The notes beneath the pieces are model-generated. The model had not been told where the DNA came from and did not search any database. It saw nothing but the letters and a program-made list of their open reading frames with translations. Source: Trichormus variabilis 0441 (GTDB lineage: Bacteria; Cyanobacteriota; Cyanobacteriia; Cyanobacteriales; Nostocaceae). Taken from it: DNA of 64,000 nucleotides. The position numbers and the translations under genes are program-made. Positions within the stretch are counted from its first letter, which is position 1, and each line of letters begins with the position of its first letter. The DNA is taken from positions 3,664,001 to 3,728,000 of the forward strand of contig NZ_CP047242.1 of assembly GCF_009856605.1 (NCBI RefSeq), read 5' to 3'. Of the stretch, positions 45,304-54,217 are shown in pieces.

Positions 45304-45388
45304 AATTTCTTTACCTCTGCTCCCCTGCTCCTCTACTTTTTGCTAGTCCCTAGCCCCTGTTCTCTTTTTCAAGATACTTATTTTACCC

Positions 45389-46054
45389 TTATGATTGACG
45401 ACCACGTAAGAAAAAATAAATCTGATTAAGATAACTTTCCCAAAATCTTGTTGTTTGTTGCAGAGTGTCTGCACTAGGTACAAAGTCACTCACAGTTAAA
45501 CCTGTCCGATTTGCTACAGGGGCAGGAGTCTGTAACAAATAGGAGGGAATTTCTGAATTTAACGAGTTGAGAGCTATTGTTGTCTGCCCTGATTCCGCAC
45601 TGTATAAGATATTGCTTCCAATATCAGTAATATTATTGCTTGATGGCTGCAAGGCTACTAAGGTTTGTGATGGTAGAGAAACAGATGTGGTAGCTAAGGT
45701 TCCTCCTAGCAACTTGTTGATGAATGGCATACTCGACAACAGTAGAATCGTCAATGCCCAACCGGCAAGATATCCTCCTGGCTTTTCTATACCACCGCCT
45801 TTAATTCTTTGGGCTGCGAAAATCAGCAGTAAAAGTGATCCCCCTAAGGGTTTGAGGGGAAAGGATACTAAATCCCAGAGCGATCGCACAGCTGGTTCAT
45901 TCGGATTAATGAATGACAAAGCTAAGACAACCAAGATAATAACTAAGATTATTCGCCCAACAAAAGTACTGGAAGGATAAACTCTCTGAAACAGGGAATA
46001 GACAATAATCCCAATCAGTAGCCACAGCAGTACCCGGCTTAACAGTAAAAACAT
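45389..46054 (-). CDS. Membrane protein of unknown function
   Basis: A 221-residue protein with four hydrophobic segments in the first 115 residues (FLLLSRVLLWLLIGIIVYSLF, IILVIILVVLALSF, GGSLLLLIFAAQRI, YLAGWALTILLLSSMPF) and a C-terminal Ser/Thr-rich part that is probably outside the membrane. The product is typical of conserved cyanobacterial membrane proteins without known role. It is the only gene between the ABC exporter and galE and is transcribed with the exporter's strand. Confidence 0.6.
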   Translation of the reverse strand: MFLLLSRVLLWLLIGIIVYSLFQRVYPSSTFVGRIILVIILVVLALSFINPNEPAVRSLWDLVSFPLKPLGGSLLLLIFAAQRIKGGGIEKPGGYLAGWALTILLLSSMPFINKLLGGTLATTSVSLPSQTLVALQPSSNNITDIGSNILYSAESGQTTIALNSLNSEIPSYLLQTPAPVANRTGLTVSDFVPSADTLQQTTRFWESYLNQIYFFLRGRQS

Positions 46055-46375
46055 ATATTTACGCTCTAATCTCCTTTTGTGGTTAGCCTAGAGGTCTTGC
46101 GAAGTGGATTTATTTTAGCCTCAACTGTAATTGCAGCATTTGACATCAAACTGTTCACCCCTCACACAAAAGACCACCGTCGTAGTGATTTTAGTGCAAT
46201 TTTTCCACACTGCGTCCAATATTTATAATTTTCCAGATTATTAATTACTTACGTAGCTAAATTTTTTTGTTGAGACTGGGTGTAAGGGTGTAGGGGTGTA
46301 GGGGTGAATTCCGCAGGGTACTTTCTACCTTTCTTGCTAAATTAATTGAGTAGTTGTCACTCAAAAGGAAAAACT
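46055..46375. other. Gene-free stretch before galE
   Basis: Contains a short GGGTGTAAGGGTGTAGGGGT run near 46282-46305 and probably divergent promoters. AAAAGGA at 46364-46370 is the ribosome site of galE. Confidence 0.5.
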
Positions 46376-47374
46376 ATGTCGCCTGGAAAGCCCAGCATCT
46401 TGGTAACGGGGGGAGCAGGATATATTGGTTCGCACACTGTCCTGGCTCTCAAGCAAGCAGGTTACGACGTGGTAATACTAGATAATTTGGTCTATGGACA
46501 TCGTGATTTAGTAGAAAAAGTTTTACAAGTAGAATTGGTGGTGGGTGATACAGGCGATCGCTCTTTGTTAGATGAGTTATTTAAATCCCGTCATTTTGAT
46601 GCAGTGATGCACTTTTCCGCTTACGCTTATGTAGGCGAATCTGTTAGTGATCCTGCCAAGTACTATCGCAATAATGTTTTAGGCACATTAACCTTATTAG
46701 AAGCGATGCTGGCTGCTTCAATTAATAAGTTTGTCTTTTCTTCCACTTGTGCCACTTATGGAGTGCCAAAAAGTGTTCCCATTCCCGAAGATCATCCCCA
46801 AGACCCCATCAATCCTTATGGTGCGACTAAGTTAATGGTGGAAAGGATTTTGGCGGATTTCGATGTAGCTTATGGTTTGAAATCAGTCCGTTTCCGTTAC
46901 TTTAATGCTGCTGGTGCTAATCCTGATGGATTGCTAGGTGAGGATCACAACCCCGAAACTCATTTAATCCCTCTAGTACTACTAACAGCTTTAGGTAAAC
47001 GTAAATCCATCTCTATTTTCGGCACTGATTATCCCACACCCGATGGCACTTGTATTCGGGATTATATCCACGTTAACGACTTAGCCGATGCCCACGTTTT
47101 GGGATTGGAATATTTGTTAAAAGGTGGAGATAGCGAAGTTTTTAACTTGGGTAATGGCCAAGGTTTCTCTGTCAGAGAAGTAATTGCAGCTGGTGAACAA
47201 GTCACAGGATTACCCATAGCCGTTGAAGAATGCGATCGCCGTCCCGGAGATCCCCCCAGTCTGATTGGTAGTGGTGAGAAAGCCAGAAAAATCCTTGGCT
47301 GGCAACCAAATTACCCATCAATCAAAGATATTGTTGCCCATGCTTGGCAATGGCATCAGAAGCGGCATCAATAA
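46376..47374 (+). CDS. galE: UDP-glucose 4-epimerase
   Basis: Interconverts UDP-glucose and UDP-galactose with tightly bound NAD+, feeding exopolysaccharide and glycolipid synthesis. The 332-residue extended SDR product has VTGGAGYIGSHTVLAL at the N-terminus, FVFSSTCATYG (catalytic Ser/Thr), YGATKLMVE (Tyr-x3-Lys), RYFNAAGA, GTDYPTPDGTCIRDYIHV and RPGDPPSL. Start at ATG 46376, 5-6 bases after AAAAGGA; an in-frame TTG at 46346 is less likely. Confidence 0.94.
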   Translation: MSPGKPSILVTGGAGYIGSHTVLALKQAGYDVVILDNLVYGHRDLVEKVLQVELVVGDTGDRSLLDELFKSRHFDAVMHFSAYAYVGESVSDPAKYYRNNVLGTLTLLEAMLAASINKFVFSSTCATYGVPKSVPIPEDHPQDPINPYGATKLMVERILADFDVAYGLKSVRFRYFNAAGANPDGLLGEDHNPETHLIPLVLLTALGKRKSISIFGTDYPTPDGTCIRDYIHVNDLADAHVLGLEYLLKGGDSEVFNLGNGQGFSVREVIAAGEQVTGLPIAVEECDRRPGDPPSLIGSGEKARKILGWQPNYPSIKDIVAHAWQWHQKRHQ

Positions 47375-47375
47375 C

Positions 47376-47442
47376 AATTCAAAATTCAAAATTCAAAATT
47401 CAAAATACCCTTCGGGTTCTCCGCAGGAGTACAAAATTCAAA
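47376..47442. repeat. STRR of AAAATTC units
   Basis: CAAAATT heptamers in tandem after galE, interrupted by CCCTTCGGGTTCTCCGCAGGAG. Matching runs lie at 56238-56262 and, reversed, at 60479-60520. Confidence 0.8.
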
Positions 47443-47448
47443 ATTACT

Positions 47449-47481
47449 AGATACCCGACTTCTTGAAGAAGTCGGGTATCT
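47449..47481. terminator. Hairpin family copy 4, likely bidirectional terminator
   Basis: AGATACCCGACTTCTT and its exact complement with a 1-base centre. It lies between the convergent galE and 47480 genes and overlaps the stop codon of the latter by two bases. Confidence 0.75.
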
Positions 47482-48166
47482 ATGGCTTGTTTTTATTGCG
47501 CCAAATAGCCAATACAACACCTAAGACAGCTAAAATCGGCAGAGCGATCGCCCAAGGTGGTATAGATTTAGATTCAGCTGCTATATCAACTGAATTGTTA
47601 TTGTTGACATTTTGAGTATTTTGTGTATTTACTGCATTGCCACCGGCTACGGTCACTTCAAATGTAAATTCAAATGGTTTGAAGTTTGCCCCAGTTGCGG
47701 GTTTACCACTTAGTTGTAGTTGATAAATTCCGGCTTTGGGAAAGGTAATATCTGCGCCTGGTATGCCCTGATAGCGTTCAGCATTCACTGGTTTGAGGGA
47801 TGGTTCCAGTAGTGCCGGTTCTCCTGGTGTGTGGGGTTCGGCGTAAACTGCTAACTGACAATTACATTGCTGGAGGGGTAATATTGTGCCACCTTTGCGG
47901 GTGAGGGCAAACCAAGCTTGCGTCGGTTCACCTGCACGAGGGTTATCGTTGGGTTCTATGTGCAGTGTTCCGCCAATATCTGGTGATATCTGCACCTTAT
48001 GGGCGGTAGCTGGGTGAATATTAGCGATGGATAAAGTTAAACAACTGAGAAATGGTACGAGGTATTGATTAACTCTAAGATTTGCTGTTGATACCTTGTT
48101 TTGGATTTTGTAATACACCAGGTGTTTTTCTTTGGTTGCTTTAGCGTGATTTGGTAGGGGGGACAT
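47480..48166 (-). CDS. Exported, membrane-anchored protein linked to a TauE/UreH-type protein
   Basis: A 228-residue protein: N-terminal hydrophobic signal (YLVPFLSCLTLSIANIHPATA), a beta-sandwich-like domain of about 120 residues beginning HKVQISPDIGGTLHIEPND with a Cys-Asn-Cys pair (QQCNCQLAVYAEPH), an Asn/Gln-rich linker and a C-terminal transmembrane helix (IPPWAIALPILAVLGVVLAIW). The layout is like that of FixH/CopC-like accessory proteins that sit outside the membrane. Its start overlaps the end of the upstream membrane protein gene by 26 bases, so the two are probably coupled and work together. Confidence 0.6.
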   Translation of the reverse strand: MSPLPNHAKATKEKHLVYYKIQNKVSTANLRVNQYLVPFLSCLTLSIANIHPATAHKVQISPDIGGTLHIEPNDNPRAGEPTQAWFALTRKGGTILPLQQCNCQLAVYAEPHTPGEPALLEPSLKPVNAERYQGIPGADITFPKAGIYQLQLSGKPATGANFKPFEFTFEVTVAGGNAVNTQNTQNVNNNNSVDIAAESKSIPPWAIALPILAVLGVVLAIWRNKNKP

Positions 48167-49412
48167 AAAACTGCTTTACGGCTAACTTTGACCAAAAAAA
48201 GTGCGAGCGAACGAGCAACACGCTAAGAGTTATTATTCCTAACAGCACTGTTGCTATGATATTCCCCCAAGTTGACTGTAGAGAACCCAAATAGTGGGAA
48301 CCAATCAACACCGCATGAATTGCACTCAACAGCAAAGCTGGTACACTCAGTAAATGAATCTGTCGCCAGTACTTGCCTAAAGATTTTTGCCATGATTCCC
48401 AACTTGTAAAAGCTGCGGGGGTCATTAAGATCAATGCTACAGCACCAGCAGCCATGCCTATTTGAAATTGTGGCGGTAAAAAGAAAAAGGCGGCAAAATT
48501 CCAGTCTAATGAATGTTGAATCATGTGGGTGGTATGCACCACAGACAACACAAATGCCCCTACCCCCAAAGCGCGACGATAATGCAACAGTGATGCCCAG
48601 AGTTTGCTAATGGGGCGAGCAATCAAAGCTAGAACCAAGCACAGTAAGGCTGCGTGTCCGGTATAATCTACCATTATGTCGCCAGTCCGCAGCAAAGTAA
48701 TTGTCCCAATAGTCAGGGTAATCCAACCACCCAAACGAAATAACTGACTGCGCCTATCTTGACTCACCAAGGAAGTAGACACGCCTACGCCTAACATGGT
48801 GGGGAGTGTTCCCAAGCCAAAAGCCGCCATAGTCGCTCCACCCATCCATAGACTACCAGTTTCCGCCGCCTTAATCTGAGCAGCGTACAAAAAGCCACAG
48901 GGCATCAAACCCCAAGTCATGCCTAAAAGTGTGGGTGTCCACCAGCGCGGTTGCAAAGAAAGTTTGACCATTCCCGCACTCAGGCGGTTGTGTAAGTTGC
49001 CTTTTAACAGGGGATGCAATATGGGAATGTGGGGTAGTAAATTTGGTGCTAATTGCCCTAAGCCGAACCAAATCAACATTACACCAGTAATAATTGCCAT
49101 GACTCGGCGAAAGTCGCTACCTAAACCCGCTAACTGTCCGCCTTGCAATAATACAGAACCGACTCCCCCAAGTCCAGCACCTACAAGGGCATAACTCAAC
49201 ATCCGCCCCAAGTTGAGCAGGAAATGAAACTTTAATTGCTGTTGCCAAGTCGGATTAGTTTTTGTGGGTGATATCTTTTTCTGAGAATCCTTTTCAGGAG
49301 TGGTGTGTTGATGAGATAGAGAAAACGCTACTGTTAACGGCCCACACATCCCAAAACAATGCCCAAAACTGCCCAAGAACCCCAGGATAGTGATGAGTGA
49401 TAAATCTAGCAT
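48141..49412 (-). CDS. Sulfite exporter TauE/SafE-like (UreH/DsbD_2-type) membrane protein
   Basis: A 423-residue polytopic protein. The N-terminal half has the signature GFLGSFGHCFGMCGPLTVAFSL and WGLMPCGFLYAA, typical of the UreH/DsbD_2-type family associated with copper delivery and cytochrome oxidase assembly, with Cys pairs that could bind copper. The C-terminal half adds further helices with conserved histidines (VVHTTHMIQHSLDW, LSAIHAVLIGSH), similar to a ferric-reductase-like or cytochrome-b-like unit. Length exceeds the plain family (about 230). It overlaps the downstream exported protein gene by 26 bases. Confidence 0.7.
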   Translation of the reverse strand: MLDLSLITILGFLGSFGHCFGMCGPLTVAFSLSHQHTTPEKDSQKKISPTKTNPTWQQQLKFHFLLNLGRMLSYALVGAGLGGVGSVLLQGGQLAGLGSDFRRVMAIITGVMLIWFGLGQLAPNLLPHIPILHPLLKGNLHNRLSAGMVKLSLQPRWWTPTLLGMTWGLMPCGFLYAAQIKAAETGSLWMGGATMAAFGLGTLPTMLGVGVSTSLVSQDRRSQLFRLGGWITLTIGTITLLRTGDIMVDYTGHAALLCLVLALIARPISKLWASLLHYRRALGVGAFVLSVVHTTHMIQHSLDWNFAAFFFLPPQFQIGMAAGAVALILMTPAAFTSWESWQKSLGKYWRQIHLLSVPALLLSAIHAVLIGSHYLGSLQSTWGNIIATVLLGIITLSVLLVRSHFFWSKLAVKQFYVPPTKSR

Positions 49413-49586
49413 AAAGAAATTCCTGAGGCAGCTTTTTCGTACAGGTGGGGAGTAGGGAGGGGGAAAGAGTTATTTTGCTAAAAATTTTTATCTTTTGCAA
49501 ATTTTACTCAACAGAATACTAGGGCAAAACATTAGGCCATATTGGTCACTTTGTCAAAAGACAAACTGTCGAAATTGTGTAGTCTC

Positions 49587-50588
49587 ATGATGAAAAAACG
49601 GATTTGGTTGACATTGTTGGTGCTGGTGGTAGTTGTGATTGTGGGTAGTAGGAGCAGCGCTTTTTTTGAACAGCGCTCTTCGCCAGAAATTGTTGAGAGT
49701 GCGCCAGTAGCAACGCCACCGCCACAACCAGAGTTGCAGGAAGTCAAAGATGAGTTACAAGTATCTGTTGATAAATTATTAGCTCATATTCAACAGTTAA
49801 ATTTTCAACGCTATACAAAAACAGAGCGATCGCGCACTCGGACATATATCATTAATGAACTGCGAAAATCTGGCTGGACACCAAAGCTGGAAAAGTTCTC
49901 CGGTGGTGTGAATGTGTTTGCTGAACGTCCAGGGACTGACAACACAGGCGACGCAATTTTAGTAGCAGCTCATTATGACACTGTAGTCGGTTCTCCTGGT
50001 GCAGATGATAACGCCAGTGGTGTGGCTGTAATCTTGGAAATCGCCAGACTGTTTGCTTCCCACCCCACACCCCGGACTTTGCAGTTAGCTTTTTTTGACC
50101 TTGAGGAAGCCGGACTAGTTGGTAGTAAAGCTTTTGTCACCAATACTCAACGCCTGGAAAAACTCCGGGGTGTGATAGTCATGGATATGGTTGGTTACGC
50201 TTGTTATACCGCCGGCTGTCAGCAATATCCACCGGGATTACCTGTTACCCCACCCAGCGATAAGGGTGATTTTTTAGTAGCCGTCGGCGATATCGAAAAT
50301 TTGTCTTTACTCAAAGCTTTTAATCATGCAGATACAAAAAATCTTCCCAGTGTCTTAACTATACCGATTCCTCTGAAAGGTCTACTCACACCAGATACAC
50401 TGCGTAGTGATCATGCTCCATTTTGGTATCAGGGAATAGGTGCAGTATTAGTCACCGATACTGCCAATTTACGTACACCTCATTATCATCAACCTACTGA
50501 TACACCCAGCAATATTGAGCAAGCATTTTTTGTTGGTGCAGCGCAAATTGTAGTCAATGCAGTTAATACTTTGGTCAATAGTCAATAA
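49587..50588 (+). CDS. M28-family zinc aminopeptidase, exported
   Basis: A 333-residue protein with an N-terminal signal anchor (KKRIWLTLLVLVVVVIVGS) and a M28 peptidase domain: AHYDTVVGSPGADDNASG (first His and Asp ligands), FFDLEEAGLVGS (catalytic Glu-Glu), MDMVGY (Asp ligand) and a His near TPHYHQPTDT. It removes N-terminal residues outside the cytoplasm; substrates unknown. The upstream TTG start at 49542 is rejected because the ATG at 49587 begins right at the signal. Confidence 0.88.
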   Translation: MMKKRIWLTLLVLVVVVIVGSRSSAFFEQRSSPEIVESAPVATPPPQPELQEVKDELQVSVDKLLAHIQQLNFQRYTKTERSRTRTYIINELRKSGWTPKLEKFSGGVNVFAERPGTDNTGDAILVAAHYDTVVGSPGADDNASGVAVILEIARLFASHPTPRTLQLAFFDLEEAGLVGSKAFVTNTQRLEKLRGVIVMDMVGYACYTAGCQQYPPGLPVTPPSDKGDFLVAVGDIENLSLLKAFNHADTKNLPSVLTIPIPLKGLLTPDTLRSDHAPFWYQGIGAVLVTDTANLRTPHYHQPTDTPSNIEQAFFVGAAQIVVNAVNTLVNSQ

Positions 50589-50875
50589 GGTGATACGCAC
50601 CTATATCAAATATTATTGCGTCAGGGCTGTCCATAGTCAAGAGTTCAGAGTTAATGGCTAGCTTGGACTGTGGACTTTTGACAACCTGAGTGCGAAATAT
50701 ACGATTTAAATGCGTAACAGCTTAGTCAATAGTCAATGTTAACTTTTCTCCATACCTGGGTAATTACATACACTTCTGAGAAATGATGCAGTATAAAGTG
50801 ACAGGACTCAATAAAATCAACGATGATTTGCTTAGTCTGTTTTTTTGCATCATATATTTGGAGATTATAGTAAAT

Positions 50876-51319
50876 ATGCTGAGTATCTATAAACCTAGTG
50901 CTACGCTTTCCGTTGCAGCTGCGATCGCCTTATTATTGACAGGCTGTGGTGAAAGTAAGGTTGCTCAATGTAATAAAGTTATAAAAATCGCTAATCAAGC
51001 AGCTTTATTAGGTCAGCAATATGGTAAAGATCCCAAATCAGCTAAAGGTTCCCAAGGCTTAACTGAATTTGCTAGTAAGATAGACCAAGTAACCACAGAA
51101 ATGAAAGGTTTGGCAATCAAGGATGAACAGTTGCAAGGCTTTCAGGGGCGATTTATCAAACTCTATGAAGATATTAGTAAGGGTTTGAATGAAGCCGCAA
51201 CAGCCATAAATCAAAAGAATATTAAACAGGCAAATCGCTTTTTAGTAACCTTGCAAAAGAGCAGTCTTGAAGAAGGTGTCATAGTTAAAGAAATTAACGG
51301 CTACTGCTCTGGTAAGTAA
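50876..51319 (+). CDS. Lipoprotein of unknown function
   Basis: A 147-residue protein with a lipoprotein signal (TLSVAAAIALLLTGCGES, Cys22 as lipidation site). The mature part is helical and charged, with a heptad-like pattern (ASKIDQVTTEMKGLAIKDEQLQGFQGRFIKLYEDISKGLNEAATAIN) and a C-terminal Cys. Lgt (at 56343) would modify it. The start at ATG 50876 gives the signal; the 31 codons upstream do not look coding. Confidence 0.7.
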   Translation: MLSIYKPSATLSVAAAIALLLTGCGESKVAQCNKVIKIANQAALLGQQYGKDPKSAKGSQGLTEFASKIDQVTTEMKGLAIKDEQLQGFQGRFIKLYEDISKGLNEAATAINQKNIKQANRFLVTLQKSSLEEGVIVKEINGYCSGK

Positions 51320-51525
51320 AAATATACTTCTCATTAACTTTCTATTTTGGTGTGAAAGAACAGTTTGCTGGTAGCGTATTAAAACTAGGACTGAAGCAAG
51401 AAAGTGAAAAATCAAGGGTTTCGGCTCAGAGTACAAGTGTTCACAACCCTTACTCCCCTAAACCCTTGCACAGCTAAAAATCTTGTTGAGCCAGTCCTCA
51501 AAACATCGGCGAACATAAAAACAGC

Positions 51526-52161
51526 ATGGGTGGCAGATTCATTGTATTTGAAGGGGTTGAAGGTTGCGGCAAAACTAGCCAAATGCAGCTTTGTGCAGAG
51601 TGGTTGCAAAATTTGGGAATTTCTGTGATTCTCACCCGTGAACCAGGAGGAACAGAATTAGGTGTAGATTTGCGGCGCTTGTTGTTACAGAAGGCGGAAG
51701 ATAAGCCAATCGCTGAGGTGACAGAGTTATTATTATATGCTGCCGATCGCGCACAACACGTTGCCCAAGAACTCAAACCTAAGTTAGCTCAGGGTAAGTA
51801 TATATTATGCGATCGCTATGTTGACTCTACTATTGCCTACCAAGGTTACGGTCGCAATTTGGACATGAATCTCATCCATCAGTTAAATGACATCGCCACT
51901 GGTGGGTTAACCAGTGACATCACCATCTGGCTAGATGTGGATGTTGAAGTCGGACTAGCCCGAAAACGGGGGGAAAATGTAGGACTAGACCGGATTGAAC
52001 AAGAAACCATCGCTTTCCACCGCCGTGTACAGCAAGGCTATGCAAACTTAGCTGCATCCTCTCCCTCGCGCATCATCAGGGTTGATGGTCAATTGAGTAA
52101 AGAAACTGTACATAAAACCATTCAGGAGATTCTCAGCCCACATCTAAAGGAATGGCTGTAG
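51526..52161 (+). CDS. tmk: Thymidylate kinase
   Basis: Phosphorylates dTMP to dTDP in nucleotide synthesis. The 211-residue product has P-loop FEGVEGCGKTSQ, the LTREPGGT motif, the DRYVDSTIAYQGYGR block (DRY/substrate site) and RKRGEN-type lid. holB, its usual neighbour in many bacteria, lies 1 kb downstream, here separated by the Gly-rich peptide gene on the other strand and a MITE-like element. Confidence 0.95.
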   Translation: MGGRFIVFEGVEGCGKTSQMQLCAEWLQNLGISVILTREPGGTELGVDLRRLLLQKAEDKPIAEVTELLLYAADRAQHVAQELKPKLAQGKYILCDRYVDSTIAYQGYGRNLDMNLIHQLNDIATGGLTSDITIWLDVDVEVGLARKRGENVGLDRIEQETIAFHRRVQQGYANLAASSPSRIIRVDGQLSKETVHKTIQEILSPHLKEWL

Positions 52162-52395
52162 TCAGTCGTTTGATATGTTTCGATGACAAAATCATCAGAA
52201 TATTTATATCCAGCCCCAGCAAAACTTTATTTACTGGGAGTTTTTATTATCAACAACAGTTGATCTAATATAGAAGTTGCCAGATTGTTAACTTTATAAG
52301 TCTAATTTACTTTTATTAGCCTCATATGAAAAATTACTGCTTTTGCTTTTTACCAATATCGTTATAAAACGATAATTTGCTCCTCTATTTAGGGG

Positions 52396-52635
52396 TTAAC
52401 ACCAGGATCTATTGTAGTAGCCACCATGCCCAGAAAAGCCTCCAGAAAATGAATTGTAAGAGCCACTACTTCCTGAATAACCACCCCCAAACAAGGAGTT
52501 ATACCCATAAGATTTACCCCAACCACCTCCTACAGATGACGTTTCCTGATGAAATAGTTCATCAAGAAAGCTGTCAGCATCAGATAACAAATCATAACCT
52601 GTAAGATGTAGTGTATCGATTGCGATATTAGCCAT
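52396..52635 (-). CDS. Gly/Ser/Tyr-rich peptide with leader-like N-terminus
   Basis: A 79-residue product. The first 27 residues (MANIAIDTLHLTGYDLL then SDADSFLDEL) look like the acidic amphipathic leaders of ribosomally made peptide precursors. After ETSSVGGGW the rest is almost only Gly, Ser, Tyr and Asn (GGGYSGSSGSYNSFSGGF) with a terminal Cys. AGGAAGGAG lies 8 bases before the ATG at 52635, an unusually strong ribosome site, so expression is probably high. No modification enzyme or transporter is adjacent. It could be a RiPP precursor or a structural peptide; neither is shown. Confidence 0.6.
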   Translation of the reverse strand: MANIAIDTLHLTGYDLLSDADSFLDELFHQETSSVGGGWGKSYGYNSLFGGGYSGSSGSYNSFSGGFSGHGGYYNRSWC

Positions 52636-52644
52636 TTGTCTCAC

Positions 52645-53179
52645 TCCTTCCTCCCAAGATTAAACCCAAGGAGATAATCTATGCAAACTAATTATTATGT
52701 TTACAATTTATTTTGTATAAATCAATATATAGAATAAATAAAAATAGACAAAACGTCTTAAATTTTGTCTAAAATATATCTTTACCAAAATGACTAAGTA
52801 GCTAGGTGAAATTAAATTAGGGATTGCCTATAAAAACGAAAAATCCAGGGTTTGCATAAGGGTGTAGGGGTGTAAGGGACTTCCAGAAAATAAATTATTC
52901 AATGGGTCAGAGCAAATATGATCATTGTATTCTTCCTCCCCTGCTTCCCCTGCTTACCACAGTGATTGTATATTTTTTTAGTTGGAAGTCCCTTATTGAT
53001 GTGTAATATGTTTTAGTATCGCCGGGACGCTTAGCAATTATCTTTATAAATGTGACGGTTAGCCGCTTTATATGCAGCATTCAGCTAAATCTAACCACAA
53101 AACATGGAAAAACGACGACTATTAAGACAAATACGTAAAAAATTAAATAAGCTTTATATGAAATTTTAATTACTCAAGA
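52645..53179. other. Gene-free stretch with MITE-like element
   Basis: Contains the family 2 element copy 3 at 52874-52994 and, just before holB, a 21-codon very basic frame (MEKRRLLRQIRKKLNK..., 53104-53169) without a ribosome site. AT-rich elsewhere. Confidence 0.5.
52874..52994. repeat. MITE-like element, family 2, copy 3
   Basis: AAGGGACTTCCAGAAAATAAATTATTC at the left; the right end read inward begins AAGGGACTTCCAACTAAAAAA. The 12-bp terminal repeat AAGGGACTTCCA is perfect here. The interior differs from the copies at 1798 and 37394. Confidence 0.65.
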
Positions 53180-54142
53180 ATGACCAATAACCCGTTTGCA
53201 CCACTGGTAGGACAAAAGCAAGCTATTGAGTTATTAACTCAAGCTGTTAAGCAAAACCGAGTAGCCCCGGCTTATCTATTTGCGGGGCCAGATGGTGTAG
53301 GACGGAGTTTAGCGGCGCGTTGCTTTGTAGAGTTGTTATTTGCATCTGTTGTGGAAGCGCGACTTCTTCCATCTTTACAACAGCGTTTACGTCAAGGTAA
53401 TCACCCTGATTTACTGTGGGTACAGCCAACTTATCAATACCAAGGGCAAAGATTCACCGCCGCCCAAGCAGCAGAAAAGAAACTCAAACGCAAAGCACCG
53501 CCTTTAATTCGCCTAGAACAAATTCGAGAAATTACAGAATTTCTCAGCCGTCCTCCCTTAGAAGCACCAAGAAATGTGGTGGTGTTGGAGGAAGCGCAAA
53601 CAATGGCGGAACCAGCCGCAAATGCTTTGTTGAAGACGTTAGAAGAACCAGGACAAGCAACCATAGTTTTGATTACGCCTTCCCCTGAGTCTGTATTGCC
53701 GACTTTGGTGTCACGCTGTCAACGCATTCCCTTTTACAGTTTAGATACAACATCTTTGACTCAAGTACTTACGCAAACCGGGAATCAAGCAGTTTTACAG
53801 CACCCAGCCCTGTTGAGTTTAGCATCTGGTAGCCCAGGGAGTGCGATCGCCTCTTATGAACAATTACAAACTATTCCCCCTGACTTACTGCAAGATTTAA
53901 CAACAGCACCAAAATCTCAACGTCACGCGTTGGAATTAGCTAAGAGAATCGACAAGGATTTAGAAACGGAAGCACAACTATGGTTAGTGGATTATTTACA
54001 GCAATCCTACTGGCAAAAGCGGCATCTACCAGGGATTATCAGTCAACTAGAAAAAGCTCGTAAATACCTACTGGTCTACGCTCAACCGCGCCTCGTTTGG
54101 GAATGTACTTTATTATCTGTATATCAGGAATTTAATATCTAA
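53180..54142 (+). CDS. holB: DNA polymerase III delta' subunit
   Basis: A 320-residue clamp-loader subunit: N-terminal AAA+ domain (NPFAPLVGQKQAIELLTQAVKQNRVAPAYLFAGPDGVGR), the block VVVLEEAQTMAEPAANALLKTLEEPGQATIVLITPSPESVLPTLVSRCQRI, then the C-terminal collar domain. The P-loop is GPDGVGRS, where the usual Lys-Thr is Arg-Ser, as expected for delta' that does not hydrolyse ATP. tmk is the nearest gene upstream on the same strand. Confidence 0.9.
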   Translation: MTNNPFAPLVGQKQAIELLTQAVKQNRVAPAYLFAGPDGVGRSLAARCFVELLFASVVEARLLPSLQQRLRQGNHPDLLWVQPTYQYQGQRFTAAQAAEKKLKRKAPPLIRLEQIREITEFLSRPPLEAPRNVVVLEEAQTMAEPAANALLKTLEEPGQATIVLITPSPESVLPTLVSRCQRIPFYSLDTTSLTQVLTQTGNQAVLQHPALLSLASGSPGSAIASYEQLQTIPPDLLQDLTTAPKSQRHALELAKRIDKDLETEAQLWLVDYLQQSYWQKRHLPGIISQLEKARKYLLVYAQPRLVWECTLLSVYQEFNI

Positions 54143-54217
54143 CTACTGGACAATTAATCCTCAACTGCGATACATCTTTTCTGGAAGAATGCAATTGTAC
54201 AAAATACAGCTATAGAA

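Noticed and set aside
50783..50875. Longer start for the lipoprotein
   Set aside because: The 31 extra codons would put the lipoprotein signal in the middle of the protein; ATG 50876 places it at the N-terminus.
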